A stretch of 64,000 nucleotides of DNA from Agriterribacter humi (GTDB taxonomy: Bacteria; Bacteroidota; Bacteroidia; Chitinophagales; Chitinophagaceae). Shown in pieces: positions 9,585 to 18,903 of the stretch. A program made the translations under genes and the position numbers. The stretch lies in assembly GCF_009192765.1 (NCBI RefSeq), contig NZ_VOHQ01000008.1, positions 1 to 64,000 on the forward strand. The letters are read 5' to 3'. Every line of letters begins with the position of its first letter. The first letter of the stretch is position 1. The notes under the pieces are model-generated. The model saw only the letters and a program-made list of their open reading frames with translations, searched no databases and was not told the origin of the DNA.

Positions 9585-9613
9585 GTAACTTCAAACCTAT
9601 GGTTAAAGATAGA

Positions 9614-9645
9614 CAAAGATAAGGTGTTTGTGTTGCAAGGTACAA
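9614..9645 (-). promoter_or_regulatory. ftsK promoter
   Basis: On the minus strand TTG (9645-9643), 21 nt, then TATCTTTG (9621-9614). The -33 box lies inside an intergenic tract of 7-bp words. Confidence 0.55.
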
Positions 9646-9725
9646 GGTGCAAGTTGCAAAGGGTACAGGATAGAAGTTCTAAGGTGTGCAAACTATAAAC
9701 TACAAACCATAAACTACAAATCCTC
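9631..9725. repeat. Intergenic 7-bp-period tract (two blocks)
   Basis: Block one (9631-9665) reads TGTTGCA, AGGTACA, AGGTGCA, AGTTGCA, AAGGGTA. Block two (9691-9725) reads AACTATA, AACTACA, AACCATA, AACTACA, AATCCTC. The phase is kept within each block while the words drift. The tract fills most of the ftsK-DUF423 spacer. Confidence 0.8.
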
Positions 9726-9790
9726 TTCCCTGAGACTTGAAAACTGTAACATTTACCGATTACTGAGTATAACTACTATTAATCATTCTG

Positions 9791-10213
9791 TTAAGCATCC
9801 GGTGCTTTACTTCTTTGGTGGTGCATACTGGGTTTTAAACTTTGAATCAACAGGCATATCCATCCCGCAATAAAGCAAAGTCCACCTAATGGAGTAATGG
9901 CGCCTACACCTTTAAGCCCTACTGTTTCGGTGGCGTTTAAGTAGGTCAACAGGTATAAGGAGCCGCTGAATAATACAATTCCTGAAATAAAAAAGATGCC
10001 TGCCCATTCCATAATTTTTCCGGGCATTCTTCTGTATAGAATACCAATGGCCAGTAAAGCGAAAGTATGATAGAACTGGTATCTCACGCCGGTTTCAAAA
10101 GTGGCAACCGCATCGGCTTCAACTATTTGTTTCAGGGCATGCGCTCCAAATGCACCCAATGCAACACTAAGCGCTCCAAGGATGGCGGCATATTGGATAA
10201 ATCGTTTAGACAT
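9791..10213 (-). CDS. DUF423 small membrane protein
   Basis: The protein has 140 residues with four predicted membrane helices and the DUF423 hallmark GAFGAHALK near the N-terminus, plus GVRYQFYHTFALLAIG. The family (YgdD/TMEM256-like) has no firmly known function. ATG at 10213 gives MSKRFIQ and overlaps the end of aroK by eight bases, indicating translational coupling; the upstream GTG would extend further into aroK with non-conserved residues. Confidence 0.85.
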   Translation of the reverse strand: MSKRFIQYAAILGALSVALGAFGAHALKQIVEADAVATFETGVRYQFYHTFALLAIGILYRRMPGKIMEWAGIFFISGIVLFSGSLYLLTYLNATETVGLKGVGAITPLGGLCFIAGWICLLIQSLKPSMHHQRSKAPDA

Positions 10214-10712
10214 ATTTCCGTTTGATTTCGCCAAAGGTAATATCTGAAATGGATTCTGTAGACAATATTATATGTGCCTGCTGGTAATATTCCTTCCTTT
10301 TTTGGATGCTGGTTTCAATAAAGTGTTCAATCCCCTGCTCATCTAATTGTTTGATCAGCGGGCGGTGCATTTTTTCCTTCAATAATCTATCTTTCAATAC
10401 CGCCAATGGCGTATCTAAATATATGGTCAATCCATTTTCATTCATCCATTGCATATTGTTGTAAAAGCAAGGTGTGCCTCCACCGGCAGAAAGAATAAAA
10501 TCATCTTCTTTGTCAAAACTATGAAGCCTTTCCCGCTCCAGTTCCCGAAAAAAAGTTTCGCCGTGTTGTTCAAATATTTGTGGAATGGTTAACCCGGTAT
10601 GTTTTTCTATTTCGGTGTCTAAGTCAAAAAAGCGCAGGTTTTGTTGTGCTGCCCAAAGCCGTCCCCAATAGGTTTTGCCCGTTCCCATAAAGCCCAGGAG
10701 AAAAGTTTTCAT
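10206..10712 (-). CDS. aroK: Shikimate kinase
   Basis: It phosphorylates shikimate to shikimate-3-phosphate in aromatic amino-acid synthesis. The P-loop GFMGTGKT lies at residues 7-14, FFDLDTEIEKHTG supplies the shikimate-binding Asp, and SAGGGTPCF the Gly-rich substrate loop; RPLI is in the LID region. The start could be ATG 10712 (168 residues) or GTG 10727, which overlaps the TGA of the upstream gene; ATG fits the family N-terminus better. It lies in a tight minus-strand run gcdH-aroK-DUF423. Confidence 0.92.
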   Translation of the reverse strand: MKTFLLGFMGTGKTYWGRLWAAQQNLRFFDLDTEIEKHTGLTIPQIFEQHGETFFRELERERLHSFDKEDDFILSAGGGTPCFYNNMQWMNENGLTIYLDTPLAVLKDRLLKEKMHRPLIKQLDEQGIEHFIETSIQKRKEYYQQAHIILSTESISDITFGEIKRKYV

Positions 10713-10723
10713 AATTTTTGATT

Positions 10724-11908
10724 TCACTTAAATGCGTTCAAACCTGTTATATCCATACCTGTAATAAGTAAATGTATATCGTGTGTTCCTTCATAAGTGA
10801 TCACGCTTTCAAGGTTCATCATATGGCGCATTACGGAATATTCACCCGTAATACCCATGCCGCCCAGCATTTGCCGGGCATCGCGGCATATATTGGTGGC
10901 TACTTCGCAGGCGTTGCGTTTGGCCATACTCACCTGCTGCGGTGTTGCCTTTCCTTCATTCATCAGTACCGCTACTCTCCAGTTCAGCAATTGGGCTTTG
11001 GTGATCTCCGTGATCATTTCGGCCAGTTTTTTCTGCTGCAATTGAAAGCCACCAACCGGGCGATCAAACTGAATTCTTTCTTTAGCATATCTTAATGCGG
11101 TATCGTAACAATCCATGGCGGCTCCAATAGTGCCCCATGCAATACCAAACCGCGCTTTGGTTAAACAGCCAAGAGGACTCTTTAATCCTTTGGCATTGGG
11201 CAGAATATTTTCTTTGGGCACTTTTACATTGTCAAAAACCAATTCGCCGGTAGCAGATGCCCGCAGGCTCCATTTACCATGGGTAGTGGGTGTACTAAAT
11301 CCTTCCATGCCTCTTTCTACAATGAGACCGCGAATATCGCCATTCCAGTCTTTTGCCCACACAACGGCTACCTGTGCATGGGGTGCATTGCTGATCCACA
11401 TTTTAGCCCCGTTTAATATAACATGATCGCCGGCATCAGTAAAACGGGTAAGCATACCGGCAGGATCTGATCCATGATCAGGCTCCGTTAAACCAAAGCA
11501 TCCCAGCCATTCGCCACTGGCCAACTTGGGCAAATATTTTTTTCGCTGATCCTCGCTTCCATATTCGTAAATGGGGAACATTACCAAACTGCCCTGCACC
11601 GAAGCGGTGGAACGTACACCGCTGTCGCCTCTTTCTAATTCCTGCATCATCAGTCCATAGCTAATATAATCAAGACCGCCGCCACCGTAAGCTGCAGGAA
11701 TGGTTGGACCAAAGCAACCCAGATCGCCCAATTGTTTTACAATATGCACGGGAAAACTTGCTTTTTGAGCATAGTCTTCAATAATAGGAGAAATTTCTTT
11801 TTTTACATAAGCTCTTACACTCTCCCGGATCAGCTTTTGCTCTTCTGTAAGGAGATCGTCTAATTGCAAATAATCAGGACTGGTAAACTGGTCTGTACGT
11901 GCAGCCAT
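10724..11908 (-). CDS. gcdH: Acyl-CoA dehydrogenase, glutaryl-CoA dehydrogenase type
   Basis: This FAD enzyme probably oxidises and decarboxylates glutaryl-CoA to crotonyl-CoA in lysine/tryptophan breakdown. The sequence shows CFGLTEPDHGSDPAG and KMWISNAPHAQVAVVWAK (FAD/substrate region), RFGIAWGTIGAAMDCYD, QMLGGMGITGEYSVMRHMMNLE, and TYEGTHDIHLLITG, where the Glu is the catalytic base in the glutaryl-CoA branch. ATG at 11908 (MAARTDQF) gives 394 residues, the usual length; the longer reading adds 15 unlike residues. The subfamily call rests on these motifs. Confidence 0.88.
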   Translation of the reverse strand: MAARTDQFTSPDYLQLDDLLTEEQKLIRESVRAYVKKEISPIIEDYAQKASFPVHIVKQLGDLGCFGPTIPAAYGGGGLDYISYGLMMQELERGDSGVRSTASVQGSLVMFPIYEYGSEDQRKKYLPKLASGEWLGCFGLTEPDHGSDPAGMLTRFTDAGDHVILNGAKMWISNAPHAQVAVVWAKDWNGDIRGLIVERGMEGFSTPTTHGKWSLRASATGELVFDNVKVPKENILPNAKGLKSPLGCLTKARFGIAWGTIGAAMDCYDTALRYAKERIQFDRPVGGFQLQQKKLAEMITEITKAQLLNWRVAVLMNEGKATPQQVSMAKRNACEVATNICRDARQMLGGMGITGEYSVMRHMMNLESVITYEGTHDIHLLITGMDITGLNAFK

Positions 11909-11985
11909 AGCAACTACATTTAAAGTAGCTGCTAAGATAGGTAAATAAAGCACGAAGCCGGAAACCCGGAATTGGGAGTGGAGAC

Positions 11986-12034
11986 GTTTGGATAGTTTAT
12001 GGTTTGGAAGTTTATAGTTAGTAGTTATTACTTA
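11986..12034. repeat. Intergenic 7-bp-period tract
   Basis: Words GTTTGGA, TAGTTTA, TGGTTTG, GAAGTTT, ATAGTTA, GTAGTTA and TTACTTA follow one another with little phase loss between gcdH and kdsC. Confidence 0.6.
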
Positions 12035-12122
12035 GCAGATACAACGATAAACAAAAAACCAAAAACTTCTGAAACCGGAAGGAATTCATTTTCAAATCTT
12101 CACATTTTCACATTTCCCTGCC

Positions 12123-12632
12123 TCACCCCGCATCCGTTTCCCAATGCCCGTTGAGCTTTAGTACTTTTTCAATGACATCTCTCACGCAGCCCTGGCCACC
12201 TCCCCAGGGAGAAATATAGTCAGCAATTGTTTTTATTTCCGTAACGGCATCGGCGGGGCAGCAGCCAATTCCGGCGGACTGCATTACTTCGTAATCCGGG
12301 ATATCATCTCCCATATACAAAACTTCATCTTTATTAAGCTTGTGCTGTGTAATATATGTATCCAGTTGCTCTTTTTTATGTTGCACCCGTTGAAAAAAAT
12401 CAGTGATACCCAGAGTCGCAAGCCTTTCCTGCATTGGCAACGAATGTGAGCCGGTTATTACCGCTATCCTGTATCCCTTTTTTATGGATAGTTGAAGCGC
12501 GTAGCCGTCTTTCATATCCATGCGGCGGATAAAATCATTACCCGGGAACACCCAGATGGTGCCATCGGTTAACACACCATCCATGTCAAATGCAAATGTG
12601 GTTACGGAAGCAAAACGTTCAAGTACGTTCAT
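12123..12632 (-). CDS. kdsC: KDO-8-phosphate phosphatase, HAD family
   Basis: KdsC removes phosphate from 3-deoxy-D-manno-octulosonate 8-phosphate on the way to lipopolysaccharide. The 169 residues carry HAD motif I FDMDGVLTDGTI (nucleophile Asp), motif II VITGSHS, a lysine in HKKEQLD, and the acidic motif YMGDDIPDYEVM. The length and missing cap domain match the C0 KdsC group. The start is ATG 12632. No kdsA/kdsB lies nearby. Confidence 0.92.
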   Translation of the reverse strand: MNVLERFASVTTFAFDMDGVLTDGTIWVFPGNDFIRRMDMKDGYALQLSIKKGYRIAVITGSHSLPMQERLATLGITDFFQRVQHKKEQLDTYITQHKLNKDEVLYMGDDIPDYEVMQSAGIGCCPADAVTEIKTIADYISPWGGGQGCVRDVIEKVLKLNGHWETDAG

Positions 12633-12896
12633 TTAAAAATGCTTGATTTTTTTGTAAGATCAACAATGATCATGCGCTTAAAAGTAAGCAATATCCGGTG
12701 ATCCTGATATTTTTCAGACTTCAATTTTGTTGGCTTTATTTTTTCGCACAATGAACCAGGTTTGAAGCTGTTTAGGCATTTAGGATTTGAAGATTGGGCA
12801 ATTCTTCCAAATACTGCATTGCCTGATAGGCAGGAGCGAAATCTCAAAAAAACAATTTATTTTGGTTCTTTATTTCGTCTATCTTAAAATTTCGGT

Positions 12897-14960
12897 ATGC
12901 TCTTTCGTGTGATTAACAGAGTAGTTACTTTCCTGGCTCTCTTATTGGCTATTCCTTTTTTTCTTTTAGCTCAGTCACCACAACAAGCAGGTGCTGTGGT
13001 GAATGCGGAGCAATGGATTGTAAAAAATTTTGCCAAAGGAAAACTTCCGCCTTTTTCGTTTGAATATAACGGACAACCGTCCTCTGCGGTTATAAAAAAA
13101 TGGAAGCATAGTATAGTAAAAGAAAGCAATACAGATGCTGATGAGATAAAATATACTATTTCGTATACCGACCCGGTGAGTAAACTGAGGATTGATTGCA
13201 AAGCAACCGGCTTTAAAAAATTTCAATCGGTGGAATGGGTATTACATTTCACGAACGATGGTAGCCGCAACAGCGCACAGATAAACAATATTAAGACAGT
13301 TGATCTCAGCCTGCAATATTCCAATACAAGTGCCTTTAATCTCTACCGAAGTGAGGGAAGTGATCATAACATCAACGATTTCCGTTTACATAAGGTTTCT
13401 ATGCAAACCGGCAGTACCCGGCACCTGGAACCAGAAGGTGGAAGATCATCCGACAAAACCGCCTTCCCGTTTTTCAATATAGAAGCCGAAGGTAAAGGTG
13501 GCGTCATTGCTGCAATTGGATGGACAGGCACCTGGTTCGCAGATATTACTCAAAAAGAAAAACAATGGTTTACGCTGCAGGCAGGCATGAAAAACCTTGA
13601 TCTTTTCCTTTATCCCGGAGAGTCAATCCGTACACCGCTTATTTCCTTATTGTTCTGGCAGGGAAGTAATTTCATCAACGGGCATAATCAATTCAGGCAA
13701 TTTGTACTGGCGCATCATAGCACAAAGATCAATGGTCGTTTTGCCGAATATCCGCTCTCCGGCGGTTTTGAATGGGGCGATCCTGCACCATGCAATGAGT
13801 ATACCTGTCTCACCGAAGAAATGGCGATCGCTTTTATTAAACGCTATAAGCAATTTGGTATAACCCCCGAAGTATTTTGGTTAGATGCAGGCTGGTACGC
13901 AGGCAGTGGCGGGCCGGATTTTAGTGGTGCCAACTGGGCTAACAAAGTGGGCACCTGGCGGATTGATACAACGCGTTTCCCAAATGGGTTTAAACCAATA
14001 TCGGACGCGGCCCATAAAGTGGGTGCAAAATTTATGGTATGGTTTGAACCGGAACGGGTAATTAAAAATTCAGATTGGGCAACACAATTTCCGCAGTGGA
14101 TGCTGAAACGGAATGATGACCCCAATACATTTTTATTTGACCTTGCCAATAAAGAAGCACGTGAATGGTTAAGCAAATATATTGGTGATTTTTTAGAGCA
14201 GAACGGCATTGATTATTACCGGCAGGATTTTAATATGCACGCCTCTCCCTACTGGGAAGCCAACGATGAGGCCGGCAGAAAAGGCCTGAAAGAAATAAGA
14301 TATATTGAAGGATTATATGCCTATTGGGATTATTTATTGACCCGCTTTCCCAACCTGCTGATTGATAACTGCGCCAGTGGCGGGCGCCGGCTCGATTTGG
14401 AAACCACATCGCGCAGTGCGCCTTTATGGCGTACAGATTACCAATATGGAGAGCCTAACGGTTATCAGAATCACACCTATGGTTTGAATTTCTATTTGCC
14501 ACTGCACGGCACTGGTGTATTTGGTTTTGATGAATACAGTTTTCACTCCGCATTAAGTAGTGCAATGGTGATAAATTGGGACTTAACAGGTATGCAGGGC
14601 AATATTGGAGATATGCGTAAATATGTACAACAGTTTAAAGAACTGCGTTCCTATTATTATGCCGACTATTATCCATTAACAGGCTTGGGTGATTTAACCG
14701 GAATGAATGTATGGGTGGCTTATCAGCTCAACAGGGCTGGCGACCAGTCGGGTATAGTCGTAGCCTTTAGGAGAAAGGATAATAAAGATGAAAAGCTAAG
14801 GGTAAAATTAGTAGGTCTTGATGCTGATAGCCACTACGACATTACCAATTTGCACGACAACAGCACGATTACCAAAACCGGCAAAGAAATGATGGAAGGA
14901 TTTGAACTGCAAGTAAAACAAGCGCCGGGTTCCCTGGTGCTGAGATATATGAAAAAGTAG
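12897..14960 (+). CDS. Exported GH36-type alpha-galactosidase
   Basis: The 687-residue protein has a signal peptide (LLAIPFFLLAQ), an N-terminal beta-sandwich, and a TIM barrel. Catalytic signatures are YYRQDFN (predicted nucleophile Asp444), DNCASGGRRLDLE, and WRTDYQYG (predicted acid/base Asp514), matching clan GH-D/GH36. ITPEVFWLDAGWYAG and VGAKFMVWFEPERV are further barrel motifs. It should release terminal alpha-linked galactose, or another alpha-sugar, in the periplasm. It is the first gene of a five-gene plus-strand block of exported carbohydrate proteins. Confidence 0.88.
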   Translation: MLFRVINRVVTFLALLLAIPFFLLAQSPQQAGAVVNAEQWIVKNFAKGKLPPFSFEYNGQPSSAVIKKWKHSIVKESNTDADEIKYTISYTDPVSKLRIDCKATGFKKFQSVEWVLHFTNDGSRNSAQINNIKTVDLSLQYSNTSAFNLYRSEGSDHNINDFRLHKVSMQTGSTRHLEPEGGRSSDKTAFPFFNIEAEGKGGVIAAIGWTGTWFADITQKEKQWFTLQAGMKNLDLFLYPGESIRTPLISLLFWQGSNFINGHNQFRQFVLAHHSTKINGRFAEYPLSGGFEWGDPAPCNEYTCLTEEMAIAFIKRYKQFGITPEVFWLDAGWYAGSGGPDFSGANWANKVGTWRIDTTRFPNGFKPISDAAHKVGAKFMVWFEPERVIKNSDWATQFPQWMLKRNDDPNTFLFDLANKEAREWLSKYIGDFLEQNGIDYYRQDFNMHASPYWEANDEAGRKGLKEIRYIEGLYAYWDYLLTRFPNLLIDNCASGGRRLDLETTSRSAPLWRTDYQYGEPNGYQNHTYGLNFYLPLHGTGVFGFDEYSFHSALSSAMVINWDLTGMQGNIGDMRKYVQQFKELRSYYYADYYPLTGLGDLTGMNVWVAYQLNRAGDQSGIVVAFRRKDNKDEKLRVKLVGLDADSHYDITNLHDNSTITKTGKEMMEGFELQVKQAPGSLVLRYMKK

Positions 14961-15279
14961 GCAGTGAGTTGTATTTGCGCTATTCATAGTGTGGTTATAT
15001 GATTTCGTTTTGTACTTCAGGACTAGGTTCTATTGATTCGCGCCGGGGTATTCACCTACAGCCGTTGTGGGTTAGCTATGACCCTGGCGCTGAATGAAAT
15101 CGCTATTGATGATGCAACAACAGCACCGCAAGTAGTCAATTCACTTTCCTCCATTCAGTCCCAATCGTCCCGCTTGTCCCCCGAAAAGTAAGTGAGAAAG
15201 AATATGCTTTGGCTGAACCTTTTACCTCCTGTCCTTAGCAAAAAAACTTATTTTTAGCCAATCAACAATAATACTACCA
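14961..15279. other. Gene-free spacer
   Basis: This 319-bp spacer between the GH36 and beta-helix genes has mixed composition, no credible open frame and no strong hairpin. A short A/T-rich stretch just before 15280 may hold the next ribosome site. Confidence 0.5.
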
Positions 15280-17385
15280 GTGAAACAAAACGTTTGGTTT
15301 GCCTTTTTCCTGTCATTCAGCTGTTTATTATTTCAAGGTGTGGTTGCACAAAACATTTATATAGCGCCCGGCGGCAACGATGGTAATCCCGGAACCGCTG
15401 AACAGCCATTGGCAACACTTACAGCGGCAAGGGACCGCATCCGGTTATTGCGAAAACAAAATCCTACTGCCCAACATGCATGGCAGGTAATCATTCGTAA
15501 GGGCGAATATATGCTGCCGGAAACATTAATGTTATCGGTTGAGGATGGTGGTACAGAAGCAGTTCCTTTGGTTTTTAAAGGAGAGGAAGGTGTGGTTTTT
15601 TATGGCGGGTTTTACCTGAACAAATTTGAAAAAGTATCCGACAGCCTCTGGAAAACCGATGTGCCCGAAGCGCGGCGGTATGGCTGGCGCTTTGAGCAAC
15701 TCTATGTAAACGGAACCCGTGTTGCCAGGGCGCAAACACCCAATAAGGGATTTTATAACCCCGTAGCGGTTAAAGAAACGGTTATTGTTAATGGCGATGG
15801 ACGGGCGCCGGAGCTGGCGGTTCAGCAAATTAAAATTCCTGCTGAAGTTGCAACCTGGATTAAAAATTTGAACGAAGAAGATTTGAAAGATGCAGTGATC
15901 ACTTTTTATCATCATTGGGACAATACAAAAAAATATATTCAGTCGTACAACGCCGCTGATACCGCCGTATATATAAGCGGGGAAGGCATGAAACCCTGGA
16001 ACCCCGTTACTGCCGCATCTTTATTCGCCATTGAAAATGTGCCCTCTGCTTTAGATGCCCCGGGCGAATGGTTCCTGGAACGTTCCGGCACATTGTACTA
16101 TCGTCCGCGGCCGGGTGAAACCATTGATAGAACAACTGCTATTGCCCCGGTACTGGATAAATTCATTACCATATCAGGCAATGAAAAAACAGGAGAAAAG
16201 GTAAGTAATATTCGTTTTGAAAACATTGCTTTCCGGGTAGCGGGCTATCGCATGCCGCCATCAGGAGTAGAACCTGCGCAGGCGGCTGCACCTATAGCGG
16301 CAAGTATTGAAATGGATTTCGTCAGCCGGGTGTCATTCATTAATTGTGAAGTATCGGGTACGGGTGGTAGTGGTATATGGTTCAGAAGAGCCTGCGACAA
16401 TGGATTGATAGAGCATTGCTATTTACACGACCTGGGCGCAGGCGCTGTTAAAATTGGTGAGACCATTCTGCGTACCAATCCTGAAGAACTAACGCACCAT
16501 ATAAAAGTGGTTAACAACATAGCCCGGTCCGGAGGACATGTATTTCCCTGTGCAGTGGGCATGACCATATTTCATGGAAGTGATAATGAATTGCTCCATA
16601 ATGAAATTTCAGATTTCAAATACTCCGGCGTATCCGTAGGTTGGGTATGGGGATATACACCCAGTCCTTCCAAACGCAACCGCGTGGAGTATAACCATAT
16701 TCATCATTTGGGATGGGGCGTGTTAAGTGATATGGGCGGAGTATATACACTGGGCGCTTCACAGGAAACTACCGTAAGCAATAATGTCATCCATCATATT
16801 TATTCGCTCGATTATGGTGGATGGGGATTGTATACAGATGAGGGTTCGGAGGGAATTACCATGGAAAATAACCTGGTGTACAACTGTAAGAGTTCAGGAT
16901 TTCATCAGCACTATGGAAAAGAAAACATCATCCGCAATAATATATTCGTCAATAACATTAAAGCGCAATTGCAGGCTACCCGTGTGGAAAAGCACCGTTC
17001 GTTTTCATTTACCAATAACATTGTTTACTTCAATAGTGGCACCTTATTGAGCAGCAACTGGCCAACAGTTGATATAACAACCGATGAAAACTGCTACTGG
17101 GATACCCGCAGCAGCAATATCCTTTTTGGTAAAAAAACTTTTGCAGCGTGGCAGCAGGAAGGCAAAGACAAACACTCGGTTATAGCTAATCCTGGTTTTA
17201 AGGATGTTAAAAACTTTGATTTCCTTATTACCAATAAAAGGATCATCAACAAAATAAAGTTTAAACCGTTTGATTATTCCAAAGCAGGTGTATATGGAAC
17301 GGCTGAATGGATACAAAAAGCAAAGTTTGATGCCGCAAGGGCCGAAGCTTTCGACCAAATGGTTGCTGAACATGAAAAAGAATAA
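15280..17385 (+). CDS. Exported right-handed beta-helix protein, possible glycosidase
   Basis: The 701-residue product of a GTG-start gene has a signal peptide ending near VVAQN. The N-terminal part (IYIAPGGNDGNPGTAEQPLATL) is typical of exported parallel beta-helix enzymes. From about residue 300 many short strands recur: VSNIRFENI, VSFINCEVSG, GLIEHCYLHDL, HHIKVVNNIARSGG, VEYNHIHHLGWG, VSNNVIHH, ITMENNLVYN. The loop LSDMGGVYTLG resembles GH141-like proteins. It probably acts on a polysaccharide in the periplasm; GH assignment is tentative. Confidence 0.75.
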   Translation: MKQNVWFAFFLSFSCLLFQGVVAQNIYIAPGGNDGNPGTAEQPLATLTAARDRIRLLRKQNPTAQHAWQVIIRKGEYMLPETLMLSVEDGGTEAVPLVFKGEEGVVFYGGFYLNKFEKVSDSLWKTDVPEARRYGWRFEQLYVNGTRVARAQTPNKGFYNPVAVKETVIVNGDGRAPELAVQQIKIPAEVATWIKNLNEEDLKDAVITFYHHWDNTKKYIQSYNAADTAVYISGEGMKPWNPVTAASLFAIENVPSALDAPGEWFLERSGTLYYRPRPGETIDRTTAIAPVLDKFITISGNEKTGEKVSNIRFENIAFRVAGYRMPPSGVEPAQAAAPIAASIEMDFVSRVSFINCEVSGTGGSGIWFRRACDNGLIEHCYLHDLGAGAVKIGETILRTNPEELTHHIKVVNNIARSGGHVFPCAVGMTIFHGSDNELLHNEISDFKYSGVSVGWVWGYTPSPSKRNRVEYNHIHHLGWGVLSDMGGVYTLGASQETTVSNNVIHHIYSLDYGGWGLYTDEGSEGITMENNLVYNCKSSGFHQHYGKENIIRNNIFVNNIKAQLQATRVEKHRSFSFTNNIVYFNSGTLLSSNWPTVDITTDENCYWDTRSSNILFGKKTFAAWQQEGKDKHSVIANPGFKDVKNFDFLITNKRIINKIKFKPFDYSKAGVYGTAEWIQKAKFDAARAEAFDQMVAEHEKE

Positions 17386-17461
17386 TGCAGAAAAAAAATA
17401 TTTCTATAGTTTCGCTATCCTGTTTTTATCATTTCAACTTTAAACTCATAATACAATCAGA

Positions 17462-18889
17462 ATGATCAAAAGACGAATGTATCTTCTCTTCCTGGGCGTA
17501 CTATCTATATGTATTGGTTATGCGCAGAACCAACCGGGCTTTACCACAATTTCACTGAACAATCTTGATGCCTTTTCAAATCCGGGAGGCAACTGGTCTG
17601 TTGCTTCGGATGCCGTAGCGGATATAGATAAAGAAGGCGACCTGAAACCTGTTCCGGGAACAGGCGTGCTGGTAAATACGGTTTCTAAAAAGAACAGGGC
17701 ACACCTGGTAACAAAAGAAAGTTTTGGTGATGTAGAACTCGAACTGGATTTTATGATGGCCAAAAACACCAATTCCGGTATATACCTGCAGGGGCGGTAT
17801 GAGGTTCAGTTATTTGATAGCTGGACTGTATTGCACCCAACCTACTCCGATTGCGGTGGCATATACCAGCGATGGGATGATAAGCGAACAGGTGCCGATA
17901 AAGGATTTGAAGGAACAGCACCCCTGGTGAATACAGCCCGTGCGCCGGGTTTATGGCAGCATCTCAAAATAAAATTCCGTGCGCCGCGGTTCAATGAAAA
18001 AGGGGAGAAGGTTACCAACGCCCGTTTTGAAGCCATATATTTAAATGGAGTGCTGGTGCAGCAGCAAACAGCATTAACCGGGCCTACAAGGTCTCCCTTG
18101 TTTGAAGAAGAGCAGGCTACCGGTCCTTTAATGATACAGGGCGATCATGGCAATGTTGCGATCCGTAATATTAAATACCGTTCTTTAACTACAGCAAACA
18201 ACACACCCGAAAAAGTAAAGATCGTTAATCCCATTATTGTACAGCCTGAAACAAGGCCTTACCTGTTGCGTAGTTTTTTAAGCTATGGAAAAAAAATGAT
18301 CACGCATGCCATTTCTGTTGGTAATCCCAACGGAGTAAATTATTCTTATGACTTAAAAAGCGGTGCATTATTGCAGGTATGGCGCGGGCAGTTTGCAGAT
18401 GCTACCGACCTTTGGCACGAAAGGGGAGAACCTTACCAGCGTATTGTTCCTTTGGGCAGCGTTATCATATTATCCGATGCACCGGCTGTAGCCAGTTTAC
18501 CCGATGCTGCAAATACCGCCTGGCCCGATACTGTGTCCTTTGATGATGTGCAGAACAAGGGATATACCATAGATGCCGGCAGGGCGCCTTCATTCCGGTA
18601 TAGTATTAATGATGTACATATTACTGATAAAATTTCAGTTCCCAATGCATCAGGAATTGTAAGGGAATTGGTGGTTGCCAATCCATCCGCCAATTTATAT
18701 CATCGCATTGCGGTTGCTAAAAAGATAGAACAAAGTAAAAAAGGTTTTTATGCTATTGGTGATAAGTCGTATTACATTTCCATTGATGAAAAGCTAAAGC
18801 CTTTTATACGGCAGGCGGGCGCAAACCAGGAATTGCTGGTTCCCATAGATAAGGCTGGCATTGCGGTAACCTATTCCCTCATCTGGTAA
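17462..18889 (+). CDS. Exported DUF1080 (3-keto-glycoside hydrolase-like) protein with an extra C-terminal domain
   Basis: After a signal peptide (GYAQNQ) residues 25-245 form a DUF1080 jelly roll: FGDVELELDFMMAKNTNSGIYLQGRYEVQL, of which the NSGIYLQGRYE core is diagnostic, then DCGGIYQRWD and GPLMIQGDHGNVAIRNIKYR. DUF1080 members are 3-keto-disaccharide hydrolases or glycan-binding modules. Residues 250-475 form a second beta-rich module I do not recognise (for example GALLQVWRGQFADATDLWHERG). It is 14 bp before the next gene, so the two are almost certainly cotranscribed. Confidence 0.8.
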   Translation: MIKRRMYLLFLGVLSICIGYAQNQPGFTTISLNNLDAFSNPGGNWSVASDAVADIDKEGDLKPVPGTGVLVNTVSKKNRAHLVTKESFGDVELELDFMMAKNTNSGIYLQGRYEVQLFDSWTVLHPTYSDCGGIYQRWDDKRTGADKGFEGTAPLVNTARAPGLWQHLKIKFRAPRFNEKGEKVTNARFEAIYLNGVLVQQQTALTGPTRSPLFEEEQATGPLMIQGDHGNVAIRNIKYRSLTTANNTPEKVKIVNPIIVQPETRPYLLRSFLSYGKKMITHAISVGNPNGVNYSYDLKSGALLQVWRGQFADATDLWHERGEPYQRIVPLGSVIILSDAPAVASLPDAANTAWPDTVSFDDVQNKGYTIDAGRAPSFRYSINDVHITDKISVPNASGIVRELVVANPSANLYHRIAVAKKIEQSKKGFYAIGDKSYYISIDEKLKPFIRQAGANQELLVPIDKAGIAVTYSLIW

Positions 18890-18903
18890 TCTTTATAAAA
18901 ATC

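Noticed and set aside
12629-12847. 72-codon minus-strand open frame touching the kdsC start
   Set aside because: Low-complexity, Lys/Ser-rich, no signal or domain; it lies in the AT-rich promoter region of kdsC and looks like chance.
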